Shown here: one piece after another, positions 37,942 to 47,191 of the stretch
Numbering within the stretch: the first letter of the stretch is position 1
How the letters are laid out: each line of letters starts with the position of its first letter
Program-made: the position numbers and the translations under genes
NCBI GenBank assembly: GCA_016882525.1
Contig: VGPU01000004.1
Coordinates: 1 to 64,000 of the forward strand
Reading direction: 5' to 3'
Source: Cyanobacteria bacterium M_surface_10_m2_119
GTDB lineage: Bacteria; Cyanobacteriota; Cyanobacteriia; PCC-6307; Cyanobiaceae
DNA length: 64,000 bases
Notes under the pieces: generated by a model
The model's input: the letters and a program-made list of their open reading frames with translations, nothing else
The model's database searches: none
What the model was told of the DNA's origin: nothing

Positions 37942-39773
37942 TGGATCGCCGTGTGATCCAGATCCCCCTCGACGAGGGGCTGCTCTGCCTGCGGGGCCTG
38001 AGCCCGAAACGCCTGCGCTTCGAGGTGGAGTACGGCCTGGAGCGCGGCACCACCGCCAACAGCTTTCTGTTCAGCGGCGGCCCAGCGCCAGATGGCCGGG
38101 TCCTGCCGCCCGTGCTGGTGCACCCGCCCGGTGCCTCCTTCGCCGAGCCCTACCTGGAGCAGCTCACGCTCCTGATCCCGGCAGATGCGCCGCTCAAGGT
38201 GGTGGTGGGCCATGTGAACCCCAACCGGGTGGCCCTGCTGCGCCAGCTGGCTGAGCGCTGGCCGGACCTGATGCTGGTGGCCTCCAACGCCGGCGCCAAA
38301 CTGCTGGCGGACCTGTGGAACCAGCAGAAGCCCCAGAAACCAGGGGAAGCCGGACCATCACCATCCGCCACCGACACCTCAAGCGCGGCGATCGCCCCCC
38401 TGCCGCCGATCGACGTGGTGAAGCAGGAGGCCAGCCGCCCCCTGGGCCATGGCCACGTGCTGCGGCTGATCCCGGTGCCCACGCCCCGCTGGCCCGGTGG
38501 CCTGATGGCCTTCGAGGAGAGCACGGGCCTGCTGATGAGCGGCAAGTTCTTCGCCGCCCACCTCTGCGCCGAGGCGTGGGCGGAGGCCAACCGCAGCAGC
38601 ACCGAGGAAGACCGTCGTTACTTCTACGACTGCCTGATGGCGCCGATGGCCCGCCAGGTGGAAGCGGTGGTGGACCGGCTGGAGGACCTGGACATCCGCA
38701 CGATCGCGCCGGGCCATGGCCCGGCCATCGCCCAGAGCTGGCGCAGCCTGCTGGCCGACTACCGCCGCTGGGGGGAGAGCACCGAGCGCTCCAGCCAGTC
38801 GGTGGCGCTGCTGTTTGCCAGCGCCTACGGCAACACCGCCGCCATCGCCGACGCCCTGGCCCAGGGCATCTCCCGCACCGGCGTGCGGGTGGAGAGCATC
38901 AACTGCGAGTTCACCCCGCCCGAGCAGTTGCTGGCGGCCATTCGCAGCTGTGATGCCCTGCTGATCGGCTCCCCCACCCTGGGCGGCCATGCCCCCACGC
39001 CGATCGTCTCAGCCCTGGGCACGGTGCTGGCCGAGGGGAACCGCAGCAAACCGGTGGGCGTGTTCGGCAGCTTCGGCTGGAGCGGCGAAGCCCTCGATCT
39101 CCTGGAGAGCAAGCTGCGCGACGGCGGCTTCAGCTTCGCCTTTGCGCCGATCAAGGTGAAGTTCAGACCGGATGCCACCACGATCAAAACCATCGAGGAA
39201 ACGGGCACCGCCCTGGGGCGCCAGCTCAAAGCCGCCCAACGCCGCCAGGAGCGGCGCAGCGCCGCCGGTGGCCTGAGCGAGAGCGGCACCGGCCCGGCGA
39301 TCCAGGCCCTCGGCCGGGTGGTGGGCTCCCTGTGCGTGCTCACCACCGAGAAGGGAGCGGGCGACAGCCACCTGAGCGGCGCCATGGTGGCCAGCTGGGT
39401 GAGCCAGGCCAGCTTCACGCCACCGGGGTTCACGGTGGCGGTGGCCAAGGACCGGGCGGTGGAAGCCCTGCTGCACGTGGGCGATCACTTCGCCCTCAAC
39501 GTGCTGGCCGCCGGGCGCGAGAGCGGGCCGATGAAGCAGTTCCTCAAGCCCTTCCCCCCCGGCGCCGACCGCTTCGCCGGCCTGGCGCTGGAGCGCAGCC
39601 CAGCCGGCCAGCCGATCCTGCCGGAGGCCCTGGCCTGGCTGGAGGCCCGGGTGCAGCAGCGGATGGAATGCGGCGACCACTGGCTGCTCTACGCCCAGGT
39701 GGAGCAGGGCGGCCTGCTCGATGCCGAGGGCGTGACGGCGGTGCACCAGCGCCGCAGCGGCGCCAACTACTGA
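37941..39773 (+). CDS. flv1: Flavodiiron protein Flv1-type (atypical iron ligands)
   Basis: A 610-residue partner of Flv3, with the same three-domain layout and a flavodoxin block LLFASAYGNTAAIADALAQG. The diiron site is altered: GHVNPNRVALL stands where Flv3 has SHTEPDHSG, so aspartate and glutamate ligands are replaced by asparagine and arginine, a known hallmark of Flv1. A Ser/Ala/Pro-rich insert (near QQKPQKPGEAGPSPSATD) sits in the first domain. The C-terminal flavin reductase part has GAMVASWVSQASFTPPGFTV. It is coupled to flv3 by overlapping stop and start. Confidence 0.9.
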   Translation: MDRRVIQIPLDEGLLCLRGLSPKRLRFEVEYGLERGTTANSFLFSGGPAPDGRVLPPVLVHPPGASFAEPYLEQLTLLIPADAPLKVVVGHVNPNRVALLRQLAERWPDLMLVASNAGAKLLADLWNQQKPQKPGEAGPSPSATDTSSAAIAPLPPIDVVKQEASRPLGHGHVLRLIPVPTPRWPGGLMAFEESTGLLMSGKFFAAHLCAEAWAEANRSSTEEDRRYFYDCLMAPMARQVEAVVDRLEDLDIRTIAPGHGPAIAQSWRSLLADYRRWGESTERSSQSVALLFASAYGNTAAIADALAQGISRTGVRVESINCEFTPPEQLLAAIRSCDALLIGSPTLGGHAPTPIVSALGTVLAEGNRSKPVGVFGSFGWSGEALDLLESKLRDGGFSFAFAPIKVKFRPDATTIKTIEETGTALGRQLKAAQRRQERRSAAGGLSESGTGPAIQALGRVVGSLCVLTTEKGAGDSHLSGAMVASWVSQASFTPPGFTVAVAKDRAVEALLHVGDHFALNVLAAGRESGPMKQFLKPFPPGADRFAGLALERSPAGQPILPEALAWLEARVQQRMECGDHWLLYAQVEQGGLLDAEGVTAVHQRRSGANY

Positions 39774-39892
39774 GCCCGGCCCAGCCGGGGCTGTTACAGA
39801 CCGCAAGCCAAAACGGAAGCAAACCGGTGCATCCGTTGCCCCCCCGTGCCGGGCAGCTGCAATGCATCTGCTCGCCTTGATCCAGCAGCCCC

Positions 39893-40093
39893 ATGGCGCC
39901 CCGACTGCGTGGCCACAACCACCCTGACGTGGTGCGCTATCGCGGGTTTGTGCTGATTCCTCAGGCGGATCTCAGCTGGCTGGTGCGGCCGGAACGCAGC
40001 CCCATGGACATCCTTCCCTTCCGCACCCCCACCAGCTCCCTGGCCGATGTGAAGGCCCTCGTCGACTGGCGACTGGATCGGCGCGCCTGCTGA
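39893..40093 (+). CDS. Small hypothetical protein (66 aa)
   Basis: A short frame beginning MAPRLRGHNHPDVVRYRGFV. The sequence (VLIPQADLSWLVRPERSPM, then LADVKALVDWRLDRRA) looks like a real small picocyanobacterial protein with a mixed alpha/beta pattern, but no family is recognised. It ends three bases before the convergent gene at 40097. Confidence 0.55.
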   Translation: MAPRLRGHNHPDVVRYRGFVLIPQADLSWLVRPERSPMDILPFRTPTSSLADVKALVDWRLDRRAC

Positions 40094-40096
40094 TTC

Positions 40097-40279
40097 TCAG
40101 GCGGCCTGCGGGGGCGGAGTGGGCTGGCCACCGCCCGCCTGGAAGGGGAGCACCAGCGTGGCCCAGCGCTCGGGACGCGCGGGGCGGCTGCGGCGGGGCC
40201 GACGCACACCGAAGGGCACCCGCACCACGTTGGTGCCCTCCACTGGGCCATTACCGCCGTTGTGATCGCTGGTGTTCAT
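40097..40279 (-). CDS. Small basic hypothetical protein (60 aa)
   Basis: A frame starting MNTSDHNGGNGPVEGTNVVR, with VPFGVRRPRRSRPARPERW and a proline-rich end. It is basic and low in hydrophobic residues. The ATG at 40279 fits better than 40288. It could be a small nucleic-acid-binding protein; nothing more can be said. Confidence 0.45.
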   Translation of the reverse strand: MNTSDHNGGNGPVEGTNVVRVPFGVRRPRRSRPARPERWATLVLPFQAGGGQPTPPPQAA

Positions 40280-40339
40280 GGTCCCCACACGGTATCGGAA
40301 AAGAGGCGGCTGGATGGTCCAACCAATCAGCAGAGCGGA

Positions 40340-40355
40340 CTGATCAGCTGATCAG
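40340..40355. repeat. Perfect 16-base palindrome
   Basis: CTGATCAGCTGATCAG is its own reverse complement, made of two copies of the palindrome CTGATCAG. It lies in the 223-base gap between the small gene at 40097 and gcvP, where no protein or RNA gene is evident. It could be a regulator site or chance. Confidence 0.6.
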
Positions 40356-40502
40356 AGGCTCGGAGATGGAGATGAACCTGGCCTGCGCTGCATTTGCAGC
40401 AGATTGTGCTGGAAAAGCAAGGTCTACAACACAAAGAAAAACTGAGACCTTGCCTGGCAGGCCTGGCTGGATGGCCCTGCCTGCTGGGCGGCTGCTGGAG
40501 CA

Positions 40503-43484
40503 TCAGGCCGACATCGGCGTGGGGAGGGCGGCCAGCTCTTCCACGCTGGGGCAGGTGCACACCAGATGGCGGTCACCATAGGCGTTGTCGATGCGGGCCA
40601 CCGCCGGCCATACCTTGTCGGCCCGCTGCTCCTCCCCGGCGGGGAAGGCCGCCACCTGGCGGCTGTAGGGGCGCTCCCAGCAATCGGCCGTCACGGCCGC
40701 CAGGGTGTGGGGGGCACCCTTGAGCGGGTTGTGGAGCGGATCGGCGTCGCCGCGCTCAATCGCTGCGGCCTCCTCCCGGATGGCGATCATCGCGGCACAG
40801 AACCGATCCAGCTCGGCCAGCGACTCACTCTCGGTGGGCTCCACCATCACCGTGCCGGCCACCGGCCAGCTCACGGTGGGGGCATGGAAGCCGTAGTCCA
40901 TCAGGCGTTTGGCCAGGTCATCGACCTCCAGCCCGGCACTGCGCTTGAGCGGCCGCAGGTCGAGGATGCACTCATGGGCCACCCGGCCGCTCGCCCCGCG
41001 GTAGAGCACGGGGAAGTGGGGGTCGAGCCGCTCGGCCAGCAGGTTGGCGGAGAGCAGGGCCACCAGGCTGGCCTGCCGCAGGCCGGAGCCCCCCATCAAG
41101 CGGATGTACATCCAGCTGATCGGCAGGATCGAGGCGCTGCCCAGGGGCGCTGCCGCCACCGGCCCCACACCCCCCTCGCCCAGCGGCCGGACCCCGGGCA
41201 GGAAGGGAAGCAGGTGCGCCGCCACGGCAATCGGCCCCACCCCCGGACCGCCGCCACCGTGGGGAATGCAGAAGGTCTTGTGCAGGTTGAGGTGGCACAC
41301 ATCGGCGCCATAGAGCCCGGGCTTGGCCAGACCCACCTGGGCATTGAGGTTGGCGCCATCGAGATACACCTGGCCGCCGCGCGCGTGCACTAGCTCGCAG
41401 ATGCGGCGGATGGCGGTCTCGAACACCCCGTGGGTGGAGGGGTAGGTGACCATCAGGGCCGCCAGCGCAGCGGCGTGGGCCTCAGCCTTGGCCTCGAGGT
41501 CGGCCAGATCGATGTTGCCCTGGTCATCGCAGGCCACCGCCACCACCCGCATGCCGGCCATCACGGCACTGGCCGGATTGGTGCCATGGGCACTGGTGGG
41601 AATCAGGCACACGTTGCGCTGCAGCTCGCCGCGGCTGTGGTGCCAGGCGCGGATCGCCAACAGGCCGGCGTATTCCCCCTGGGAACCGGCATTGGGCTGC
41701 AGCGACACGCCGGCAAACCCGGTGATCGCCGCCAGCCAGGCCTCCAGCTGGGCCGCCAGCTGGCGGTAGCCGGCCGTCTGGGCGGCCGGGGCGAAGGGAT
41801 GCAGCTGGCTGAAGGCGGGCCAGCTCACCGGCGCCAGCTCGGCGGCCGCATTGAGCTTCATGGTGCAGCTGCCCAGCGGAATCATGCCGTGCACCAGGGA
41901 GAGATCCCGGCTGGCGAGGCGCTGGATGTAGCGCAGCAGCTCGGTTTCGCTGCGGTAGCGCTGGAAGGGCTCCTGCTGCAGCCAGGGCCCCTCGCGGGTG
42001 GGAAGGCCAGTAGCCGTCCACGCTTGCGATGCACAGCCGCTCTTCTGGCTCGCGGAGTTCTGCATCGCTGCGGTGGGCAACACGGCACCACACCCCTGCA
42101 GGCCCCGCAGCAGACGCTCCAGCTCCTCGGCTGTGCTCAGCTCATCGAGACTGATGCCCACCCCGCCGGCCCCGGCGCTGCTCTCGGGGCAGTGCAAGTT
42201 GAACCCGGCTGCCAGCGCCGCCGCCAGCAGCGCCTCGGCCTGGGGCGGCTCCACGTCGAGCCACACCGTGTCGAAGGCCGGGCCGGGGCGCACCGGCAGA
42301 CCCAGGGCCTCCAGCGCGGCCGCCAGGGTCTGGCGCAGGTCGGCGATGCGGCGGGCGATCGCTTCCAGCCCGTCGGGGCCGTGGTGCACGGCATAGAAGC
42401 CGGCCATCACCGCCAGCAGCACCTGGGCGGTGCAGATGTTGCTGGTGGCCTTGTCGCGACGGATGTGCTGCTCGCGGGTCTGCAGGGCCAGGCGCAGGGC
42501 CGGCCGGCCCTCGGCATCGAGGGAGCGCCCCACCAGGCGCCCCGGGATCTGGCGCTTGAAGGCCTCGCGGGTGGCGAAGAAGGCGGCGTGGGGCCCGCCG
42601 AAGCCCATCGGCACCCCGAAGCGCTGGGCACTGCCGATGGCGATGTCGGCGCCGAGCTCACCCACAGGGGCCAGCAGCACCTGGGCCAGGGGGTCGACCG
42701 CCACGGCATTGATCACCCCTGCCGCCGCCGCCGCCGCCAGCAGGGGAGCGGGATCCCACAGCCCCCCCCGACGACCCGGCAATTGCAGCAGCAGACCAAA
42801 CGCATCGGCCGGCAGCAGGGCAGCGGGGTCGGCGCCAGCCGCAAGCTGGGCCGCCAGATCCTCGGCGGCCACCCCTTCAAGAACGATGCCCAGGGGCTCC
42901 GCCCGGGTCTGGAGCACCGCCAGGGTCTGGGGGAACACCTCCCGGTCGACCAGGAAGCGCCGCGCCCCCGCCCGGCGACTCACGGCCAGGGCCAGGGCCA
43001 TGGCCTCGGCGGCGGCCGTGGCCTCATCCAGCAGGGAGGCGTTGGCGATCGGCAGGCCGGTGAGCTCGCTGATCAGGGTCTGGAAGTTGAGCAGGGCCTC
43101 GAGCCGGCCCTGGGCGATCTCGGCCTGGTAGGGGGTGTAGGCGGTGTACCAGCTGGGATTCTCCAGCACGTGGCGCTGGATCAGGGCCGGCGTGGCAGTG
43201 CCGTAGTAGCCCTGGCCGATCAGGGAGCGCAGCACCTGGTTCCGGGCCGCCAGCTCCGCCAGCTCCGCCAGGGCGTCGGCCTCGGCGCAGGGCTGGGGCA
43301 ACCCCTCCTCGGCCGCCTCGGCGCTGATCAGAATGTCGGCAGGCACCACCTGCTCGGCGAGCTGCTCCAGGCTGCTGAGGCCCAGCTCCCGGAGCATGGC
43401 GGCCTGCTCGGCGGAGCCGGGGCCGATGTGCCGCTGCCAGAACGGCCCTGGCGCCGTGCCGGCGCTGATCCCACCAGGCTCCAT
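40503..43484 (-). CDS. gcvP: Glycine dehydrogenase (decarboxylating), P-protein
   Basis: GcvP decarboxylates glycine with PLP and passes the aminomethyl group to lipoyl-GcvH, as in photorespiration. The 993 residues show both halves of the fused P-protein: [20 protein letters not shown] at the start, [20 protein letters not shown], and the PLP-lysine motif [21 protein letters not shown] poorly conserved insert ([20 protein letters not shown]) lies between the halves. The ATG at 43484 overlaps the gcvH stop by one base (TGATG), so the two are coupled. No gcvT is in the window. Confidence 0.97.
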   Translation of the reverse strand: MEPGGISAGTAPGPFWQRHIGPGSAEQAAMLRELGLSSLEQLAEQVVPADILISAEAAEEGLPQPCAEADALAELAELAARNQVLRSLIGQGYYGTATPALIQRHVLENPSWYTAYTPYQAEIAQGRLEALLNFQTLISELTGLPIANASLLDEATAAAEAMALALAVSRRAGARRFLVDREVFPQTLAVLQTRAEPLGIVLEGVAAEDLAAQLAAGADPAALLPADAFGLLLQLPGRRGGLWDPAPLLAAAAAAGVINAVAVDPLAQVLLAPVGELGADIAIGSAQRFGVPMGFGGPHAAFFATREAFKRQIPGRLVGRSLDAEGRPALRLALQTREQHIRRDKATSNICTAQVLLAVMAGFYAVHHGPDGLEAIARRIADLRQTLAAALEALGLPVRPGPAFDTVWLDVEPPQAEALLAAALAAGFNLHCPESSAGAGGVGISLDELSTAEELERLLRGLQGCGAVLPTAAMQNSASQKSGCASQAWTATGLPTREGPWLQQEPFQRYRSETELLRYIQRLASRDLSLVHGMIPLGSCTMKLNAAAELAPVSWPAFSQLHPFAPAAQTAGYRQLAAQLEAWLAAITGFAGVSLQPNAGSQGEYAGLLAIRAWHHSRGELQRNVCLIPTSAHGTNPASAVMAGMRVVAVACDDQGNIDLADLEAKAEAHAAALAALMVTYPSTHGVFETAIRRICELVHARGGQVYLDGANLNAQVGLAKPGLYGADVCHLNLHKTFCIPHGGGGPGVGPIAVAAHLLPFLPGVRPLGEGGVGPVAAAPLGSASILPISWMYIRLMGGSGLRQASLVALLSANLLAERLDPHFPVLYRGASGRVAHECILDLRPLKRSAGLEVDDLAKRLMDYGFHAPTVSWPVAGTVMVEPTESESLAELDRFCAAMIAIREEAAAIERGDADPLHNPLKGAPHTLAAVTADCWERPYSRQVAAFPAGEEQRADKVWPAVARIDNAYGDRHLVCTCPSVEELAALPTPMSA

Positions 43485-43873
43485 CACGCGCCCTGCACCT
43501 TGGTGGCGTAGGTGTCGGCATCCATCAGGGCCTCGATCTGGGCCGGATCGGCCGGGCGCACAAGGAGCAACCAACCCTCGCCGTAGGGATCGTTCTGGAG
43601 TTCCTCGGGGCTGGACAGCACCGCCTCGTTACGGGCTTCCACGGTGCCGCTGATCGGCGCCACCAGCTCCTCCACCGCCTTCACCGATTCCACGGTGCCG
43701 AAGCTCTGCCCCTGCTCCACGGCAGCTCCCACCTCGGGCAGCTCCACAAACACGATGTCGCCCAGCTGATCAACGGCGAAGGCACTGAGGCCCAGCCGGG
43801 CCAACGCCCCCTCGAGCTTGGCCGTTTCATGGCTGTCGGCGTAGCGCCGGTCATTGGGGAAGGAGAGCGCCAT
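43484..43873 (-). CDS. gcvH: Glycine cleavage system H protein
   Basis: The lipoyl carrier of the glycine cleavage system, 129 residues. The lipoylated lysine (about residue 65) is in [35 protein letters not shown] precedes it and [20 protein letters not shown] closes the fold. Start at ATG 43873; an in-frame upstream start (43897) would only add eight residues. It is transcribed with gcvP. Confidence 0.97.
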   Translation of the reverse strand: MALSFPNDRRYADSHETAKLEGALARLGLSAFAVDQLGDIVFVELPEVGAAVEQGQSFGTVESVKAVEELVAPISGTVEARNEAVLSSPEELQNDPYGEGWLLLVRPADPAQIEALMDADTYATKVQGA

Positions 43874-43903
43874 GGCGGAGGCGGAGCCCAGAAGCAATGG
43901 CGG

Positions 43904-45229
43904 TCAGTCTGCCGGCATCGGCACTGAAGCGGGCAGCAGCCCCGCCACCAGGCCCGCCTCTGCCAAGGCGACCAGGGCCCGCTCCAGGGCGATGGCGATG
44001 TGGGCCCGGTGGCTGCCGCCCTGCACGTAGAGCACGTAGGGCTCGCGCAGGGGCGCATCGGCGGAGAACTCGCTGGTGCTGCCGTCGATGAAGGTGCCGC
44101 CGGCCATCACCAGCTCGCTGGCGTAGCCAGGCATCGGCGCCGGCACCGGATCGAGGTAGGCACCGATCGGCGAGGCGGCCTGGAAGGCGCGGCACACCGC
44201 CTTGAGCAGCTCGGGCGAACCCAGCCGCACCGCCTGGATGCCATCGCTGCGCTCGCCCCCCGGCGCCGGATTGGTGGCAAAGCCCAGGTCGCTGAACACC
44301 TGGGCCACCAGCTCGGCGCCGATCAGGGCTTCGGCCACCATCTGGGGCGCCAGGAACAGCCCCTGAAACAGCAACCGGTTGAGATCGAAGCTGGTGCCCC
44401 CCTCACTGCCGATGCCCGGGGCCGTGAGCCGGCAGCAGGCCTGCTCCACCAACTCGACGCGGCCGGCCACGTAGCCGCCGGTGGGGGCGATGGTGCCGCC
44501 CAGATTCTTGATCAGCGAACCGGCGATCAGGTCGACCCCCACGGCTGTGGGTTCCTGCTCCTGCACCAGCTCGCCATAGCAGTTGTCGACGAACACCAGG
44601 CACGCGGGCTGGATCGCCTTCACCCGCGCAGCCAGCCGGCCGATCTCCGCCACCGCCAGCGACGGCCGCCAGCTGTAGCCGCAGCTGCGCTGGATCAGCA
44701 CCATGCGGGTGGGCACCGCCAGGGCCCCCTCCAGCCCCTCCCAGTCGATGCCGCCATCCGGCAGGAGCTCAAGTTCGTCGTAGACGACGCCGAACTCCGC
44801 CAGCGAGCCCCGGCCGCTGCCACGGATGCCGATCACCTCCTCGAGGGTGTCGTAGGGGCGACCGGTGAGGGCCAGCAGGCGGTCGCCGGGGCGCAGCACG
44901 CCGAACAGGGCCGCCGCAATGGCGTGGGTACCGCTCACGAACTGCAGGCGCACGGCGGCCGCCTCGGCCTCCAGCACCCGGGCGAACACCCGATCGAGCA
45001 CCTCCCGGCCCTGGTCGCCGTGGCCGTAACCGCTCACCGAGGCGAAGTGCTGCACCCCCACCCGCTCGGCGGCGAAGGCATCGAGCACCCGCTCAAGCCG
45101 CTGCTGCACCGCAGCGGTGTGGCGCGCCGCCAGGGGCGCAATCCGTGCCTGGGCGGCCGCGACCCGTGCGGCGGCCCAGGCGCGGCAATCAGGCGTGGGC
45201 ATTGCGCCGGTGGGAAAGGGCAGGGCCAT
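43904..45229 (-). CDS. PLP-dependent aluminium-resistance / methionine gamma-lyase-like protein
   Basis: A 441-residue PLP enzyme of the aluminium resistance family (related to methionine gamma-lyases). Visible motifs: VSGYGHGDQGREVLDRVFA, RLQFVSGTHAIAAALFGVLR, the PLP-lysine LIAGSLIKNLGGTIAPTGGY, QRSCGYSWRPSL, and PGIGSEGGTSFDLNRLLF. The true substrate is unknown. It is widespread in cyanobacteria, and here it lies just upstream of gcvHP on the same strand, 30 bases away, so it is probably co-transcribed with them. Confidence 0.9.
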   Translation of the reverse strand: MALPFPTGAMPTPDCRAWAAARVAAAQARIAPLAARHTAAVQQRLERVLDAFAAERVGVQHFASVSGYGHGDQGREVLDRVFARVLEAEAAAVRLQFVSGTHAIAAALFGVLRPGDRLLALTGRPYDTLEEVIGIRGSGRGSLAEFGVVYDELELLPDGGIDWEGLEGALAVPTRMVLIQRSCGYSWRPSLAVAEIGRLAARVKAIQPACLVFVDNCYGELVQEQEPTAVGVDLIAGSLIKNLGGTIAPTGGYVAGRVELVEQACCRLTAPGIGSEGGTSFDLNRLLFQGLFLAPQMVAEALIGAELVAQVFSDLGFATNPAPGGERSDGIQAVRLGSPELLKAVCRAFQAASPIGAYLDPVPAPMPGYASELVMAGGTFIDGSTSEFSADAPLREPYVLYVQGGSHRAHIAIALERALVALAEAGLVAGLLPASVPMPAD

Positions 45230-45301
45230 CCTGCTTGGGGGCCGGAGGGCAGAGCAGGTCTAGATTCCGTTGCTGCCTTGGCTGCCGCGGAGAGCTTCGT
45301 C

Positions 45302-46279
45302 TTGGTCTACAGCCCCGAATCCCCCGCCAGCGCGGTCTCCCAGGAGGCGGTCTCCCAGGAGGCGGTCTCCCAGGAGAGCCAGCCCCAGGAGCACCTGAGC
45401 CATGACCAGCGCATCCGCGCCCTGCTGCAGGTTCCCCGCGCGCCCCTGCCCCCGCGCCAGCGGCGGCTGAAGGCCGGCACCACCGGCTTCATGCTGGCGA
45501 TGCATGTGGGGGCGGTGGCGGCCCTGCTGCCCCGTTTCTGGAGCTGGCAGGGGGTGCTGGCCCTGGCGGTTCTCTACTGGACCACCGTGCTGGGGGTGAC
45601 GCTCGGCCTGCATCGCCTGGTGGCCCACCGCAGCTTCGAGGCCCCCCGCTGGCTGGAGCGCCTGCTGGTGCTGATGGGGGCCCTGGCCTGCCAGAGCGGC
45701 CCGATTGAATGGGTGGGGCTGCACCGCCACCACCACAAGTTCTCCGACCAGCCCACCGACCACCACGACGCCGCCCGGGGGCTGTGGTGGGCGCACAGCG
45801 CCTGGATGCTGCACGAGATCCCCGCCCTGGCCCACGTGCGCCGGCTGACCGGCGACCTCCAGGCTGACCCCTTCTACCGCTGGCTGGACCGCTGGTTCCT
45901 GCTGGTGCAACTGCCCCTGGGCGCGGCCCTCTACTGGATCGGCGAGCGATTTGGGGTGCACGGGGGCGGGCTGGGGCTGGTGCTCTGGGCCATCCCCCTG
46001 CGCCTGGTGCTCGTGTACCACGTCACCTGGCTGGTGAATTCCGCCACCCACGCCTTCGGCTACCGCAACTTCGACTGCCCCGACCTCTCACGCAACTGCT
46101 GGTGGGTGGCGATCCTCAGCTTCGGCGAGGGCTGGCATAACAACCACCACGCCTATCCCCACTCGGCCCGCCACGGTCTGCGCTGGTTCGAGTTCGACAT
46201 CACCTGGCAGCACATCCGCCTGCTGCGGGCCCTGGGCTGGGCGCGGCGCATCCGGCTGGCCCCCCAGCCCGGCCGCTGA
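45302..46279 (+). CDS. Acyl-lipid delta-9-type fatty acid desaturase (first copy)
   Basis: A membrane di-iron desaturase of about 325 residues. Three histidine boxes are present: HRLVAHR, HRHHHKFSD and HNNHHAYPHSARHG. Hydrophobic pairs lie near VGAVAALLPRF and VLALAVLYWTTVLGVTLGL. There is no ATG in frame before the core, so the start is probably TTG 45302, seven bases after GGAGAG; TTG 45278 is another option. The N-terminus carries three AVSQE units. A second desaturase follows at 47192. Confidence 0.87.
   Translation: MVYSPESPASAVSQEAVSQEAVSQESQPQEHLSHDQRIRALLQVPRAPLPPRQRRLKAGTTGFMLAMHVGAVAALLPRFWSWQGVLALAVLYWTTVLGVTLGLHRLVAHRSFEAPRWLERLLVLMGALACQSGPIEWVGLHRHHHKFSDQPTDHHDAARGLWWAHSAWMLHEIPALAHVRRLTGDLQADPFYRWLDRWFLLVQLPLGAALYWIGERFGVHGGGLGLVLWAIPLRLVLVYHVTWLVNSATHAFGYRNFDCPDLSRNCWWVAILSFGEGWHNNHHAYPHSARHGLRWFEFDITWQHIRLLRALGWARRIRLAPQPGR
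45332..45376 (+). repeat. 15-base tandem repeat, three copies
   Basis: GCGGTCTCCCAGGAG occurs three times head to tail without mismatch (45332-45346, 45347-45361, 45362-45376). It encodes AVSQE three times near the start of the desaturase and keeps the frame, so copy number could vary without breaking the gene. Confidence 0.95.
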
Positions 46280-46309
46280 GGCGCTGGTCCAGGCGGCCCT
46301 GCTGCCCCC

Positions 46310-47098
46310 CTAGGTCTGACCCCGCAACTGCTCCCGGATCGCCGCCGCCAGCTCACCGCTGGCCGGCACCCCCAACCCTTTGGCCCGCAGGGCCTTGGCC
46401 TTCCGGCGCAGCAGCTCGAGAAACTGATCGGGCTCCAGCTCCCCCTCGCCGGCGGCGCCGAGGGCGGCCAGGGTGCGACGGAGGTCGGGAAGCTCGGCAT
46501 CGAGTTCGGCGGCGCTGTAGTCGCGCTGGCCTGCCATCACCTCGGCGAAGCGCTCGCGCCGCTGGCGGCGGCCCACCGGATAGGCGGCCAGCACGGGCTC
46601 GCGGCAGAGACGCCAGGGCCGACCGGCGGTGAACAGCTCCGCCAAGGCGGCACTGAGGCCCACCGCCTCCGCCTCGGCGATGCGCAGATCGAAGGCCGCC
46701 GGCGGCTGGCGCAGGCCCACGAACACCTCCAGCAGTTCGCCCGGACCCAGCACCGGTTCACCGGGCGCCTGCACCGGCAGGGCCGAGGCCTCGAGGGCCG
46801 CCAGCAGTTCGGGATGGTCGAGGAGGCGCTGGCGCAGGCCAGGCGACAGCTGGCCCCCGCTGCCCTCGGCCGCCAGCAGCTGATTGATGCGGCCGAGGGC
46901 CAGAAACACCTCCGGCCCGGGGGAGGCCAGCTTGCCGTTGCGCAGCATCGAGAGCTGGGAATTGTGCACCCGGCCCAGGTCGAGCGCTTCGGCCAGGCCG
47001 GGCAGCACCCGGTGACTCCAGCCATTGCGGCCGTGCCACACCCGGATCAGGTGGGCAAAGGCCACCCGGCCAGCCGCAATGTCATCCCGATAGCCCAC
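46310..47098 (-). CDS. Conserved hypothetical protein with HTH-like N-terminus
   Basis: A 262-residue protein starting MGYRDDIAAGRVAFAHLIRV. LPGLAEALDLGRVHNSQLSM, followed by LRNGKLASPGPEVFLALGR, has the look of a helix-turn-helix DNA-binding unit. The rest is helical and charged, ending ELAAAIREQLRGQT. I do not recognise a family. It is divergent from the second desaturase, with 93 bases between, and could regulate it; that is speculation. Confidence 0.7.
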   Translation of the reverse strand: MGYRDDIAAGRVAFAHLIRVWHGRNGWSHRVLPGLAEALDLGRVHNSQLSMLRNGKLASPGPEVFLALGRINQLLAAEGSGGQLSPGLRQRLLDHPELLAALEASALPVQAPGEPVLGPGELLEVFVGLRQPPAAFDLRIAEAEAVGLSAALAELFTAGRPWRLCREPVLAAYPVGRRQRRERFAEVMAGQRDYSAAELDAELPDLRRTLAALGAAGEGELEPDQFLELLRRKAKALRAKGLGVPASGELAAAIREQLRGQT

Positions 47099-47191
47099 GC
47101 GCTCCTTTGACTGGGTGATCCGAACCCGATCAGCACCTGATCCGAATTCGTATTGCTACCATCGTAACGATTGATCAGGAGTCGGTCCGTC

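Noticed and set aside
36145-39773. The two flavodiiron genes as a recent tandem duplication
   Set aside because: They differ strongly in ligand residues and sequence and match the old Flv3/Flv1 split known in cyanobacteria.
40366-40581. Short plus-strand frame before and across the end of gcvP
   Set aside because: No family features, and it overlaps the end of gcvP on the other strand; not convincing.
43874-43903. Glycine riboswitch before gcvH/gcvP
   Set aside because: Only 30 bases separate gcvH from the upstream gene on the same strand, too short for such an RNA, and no similar structure was seen further upstream.
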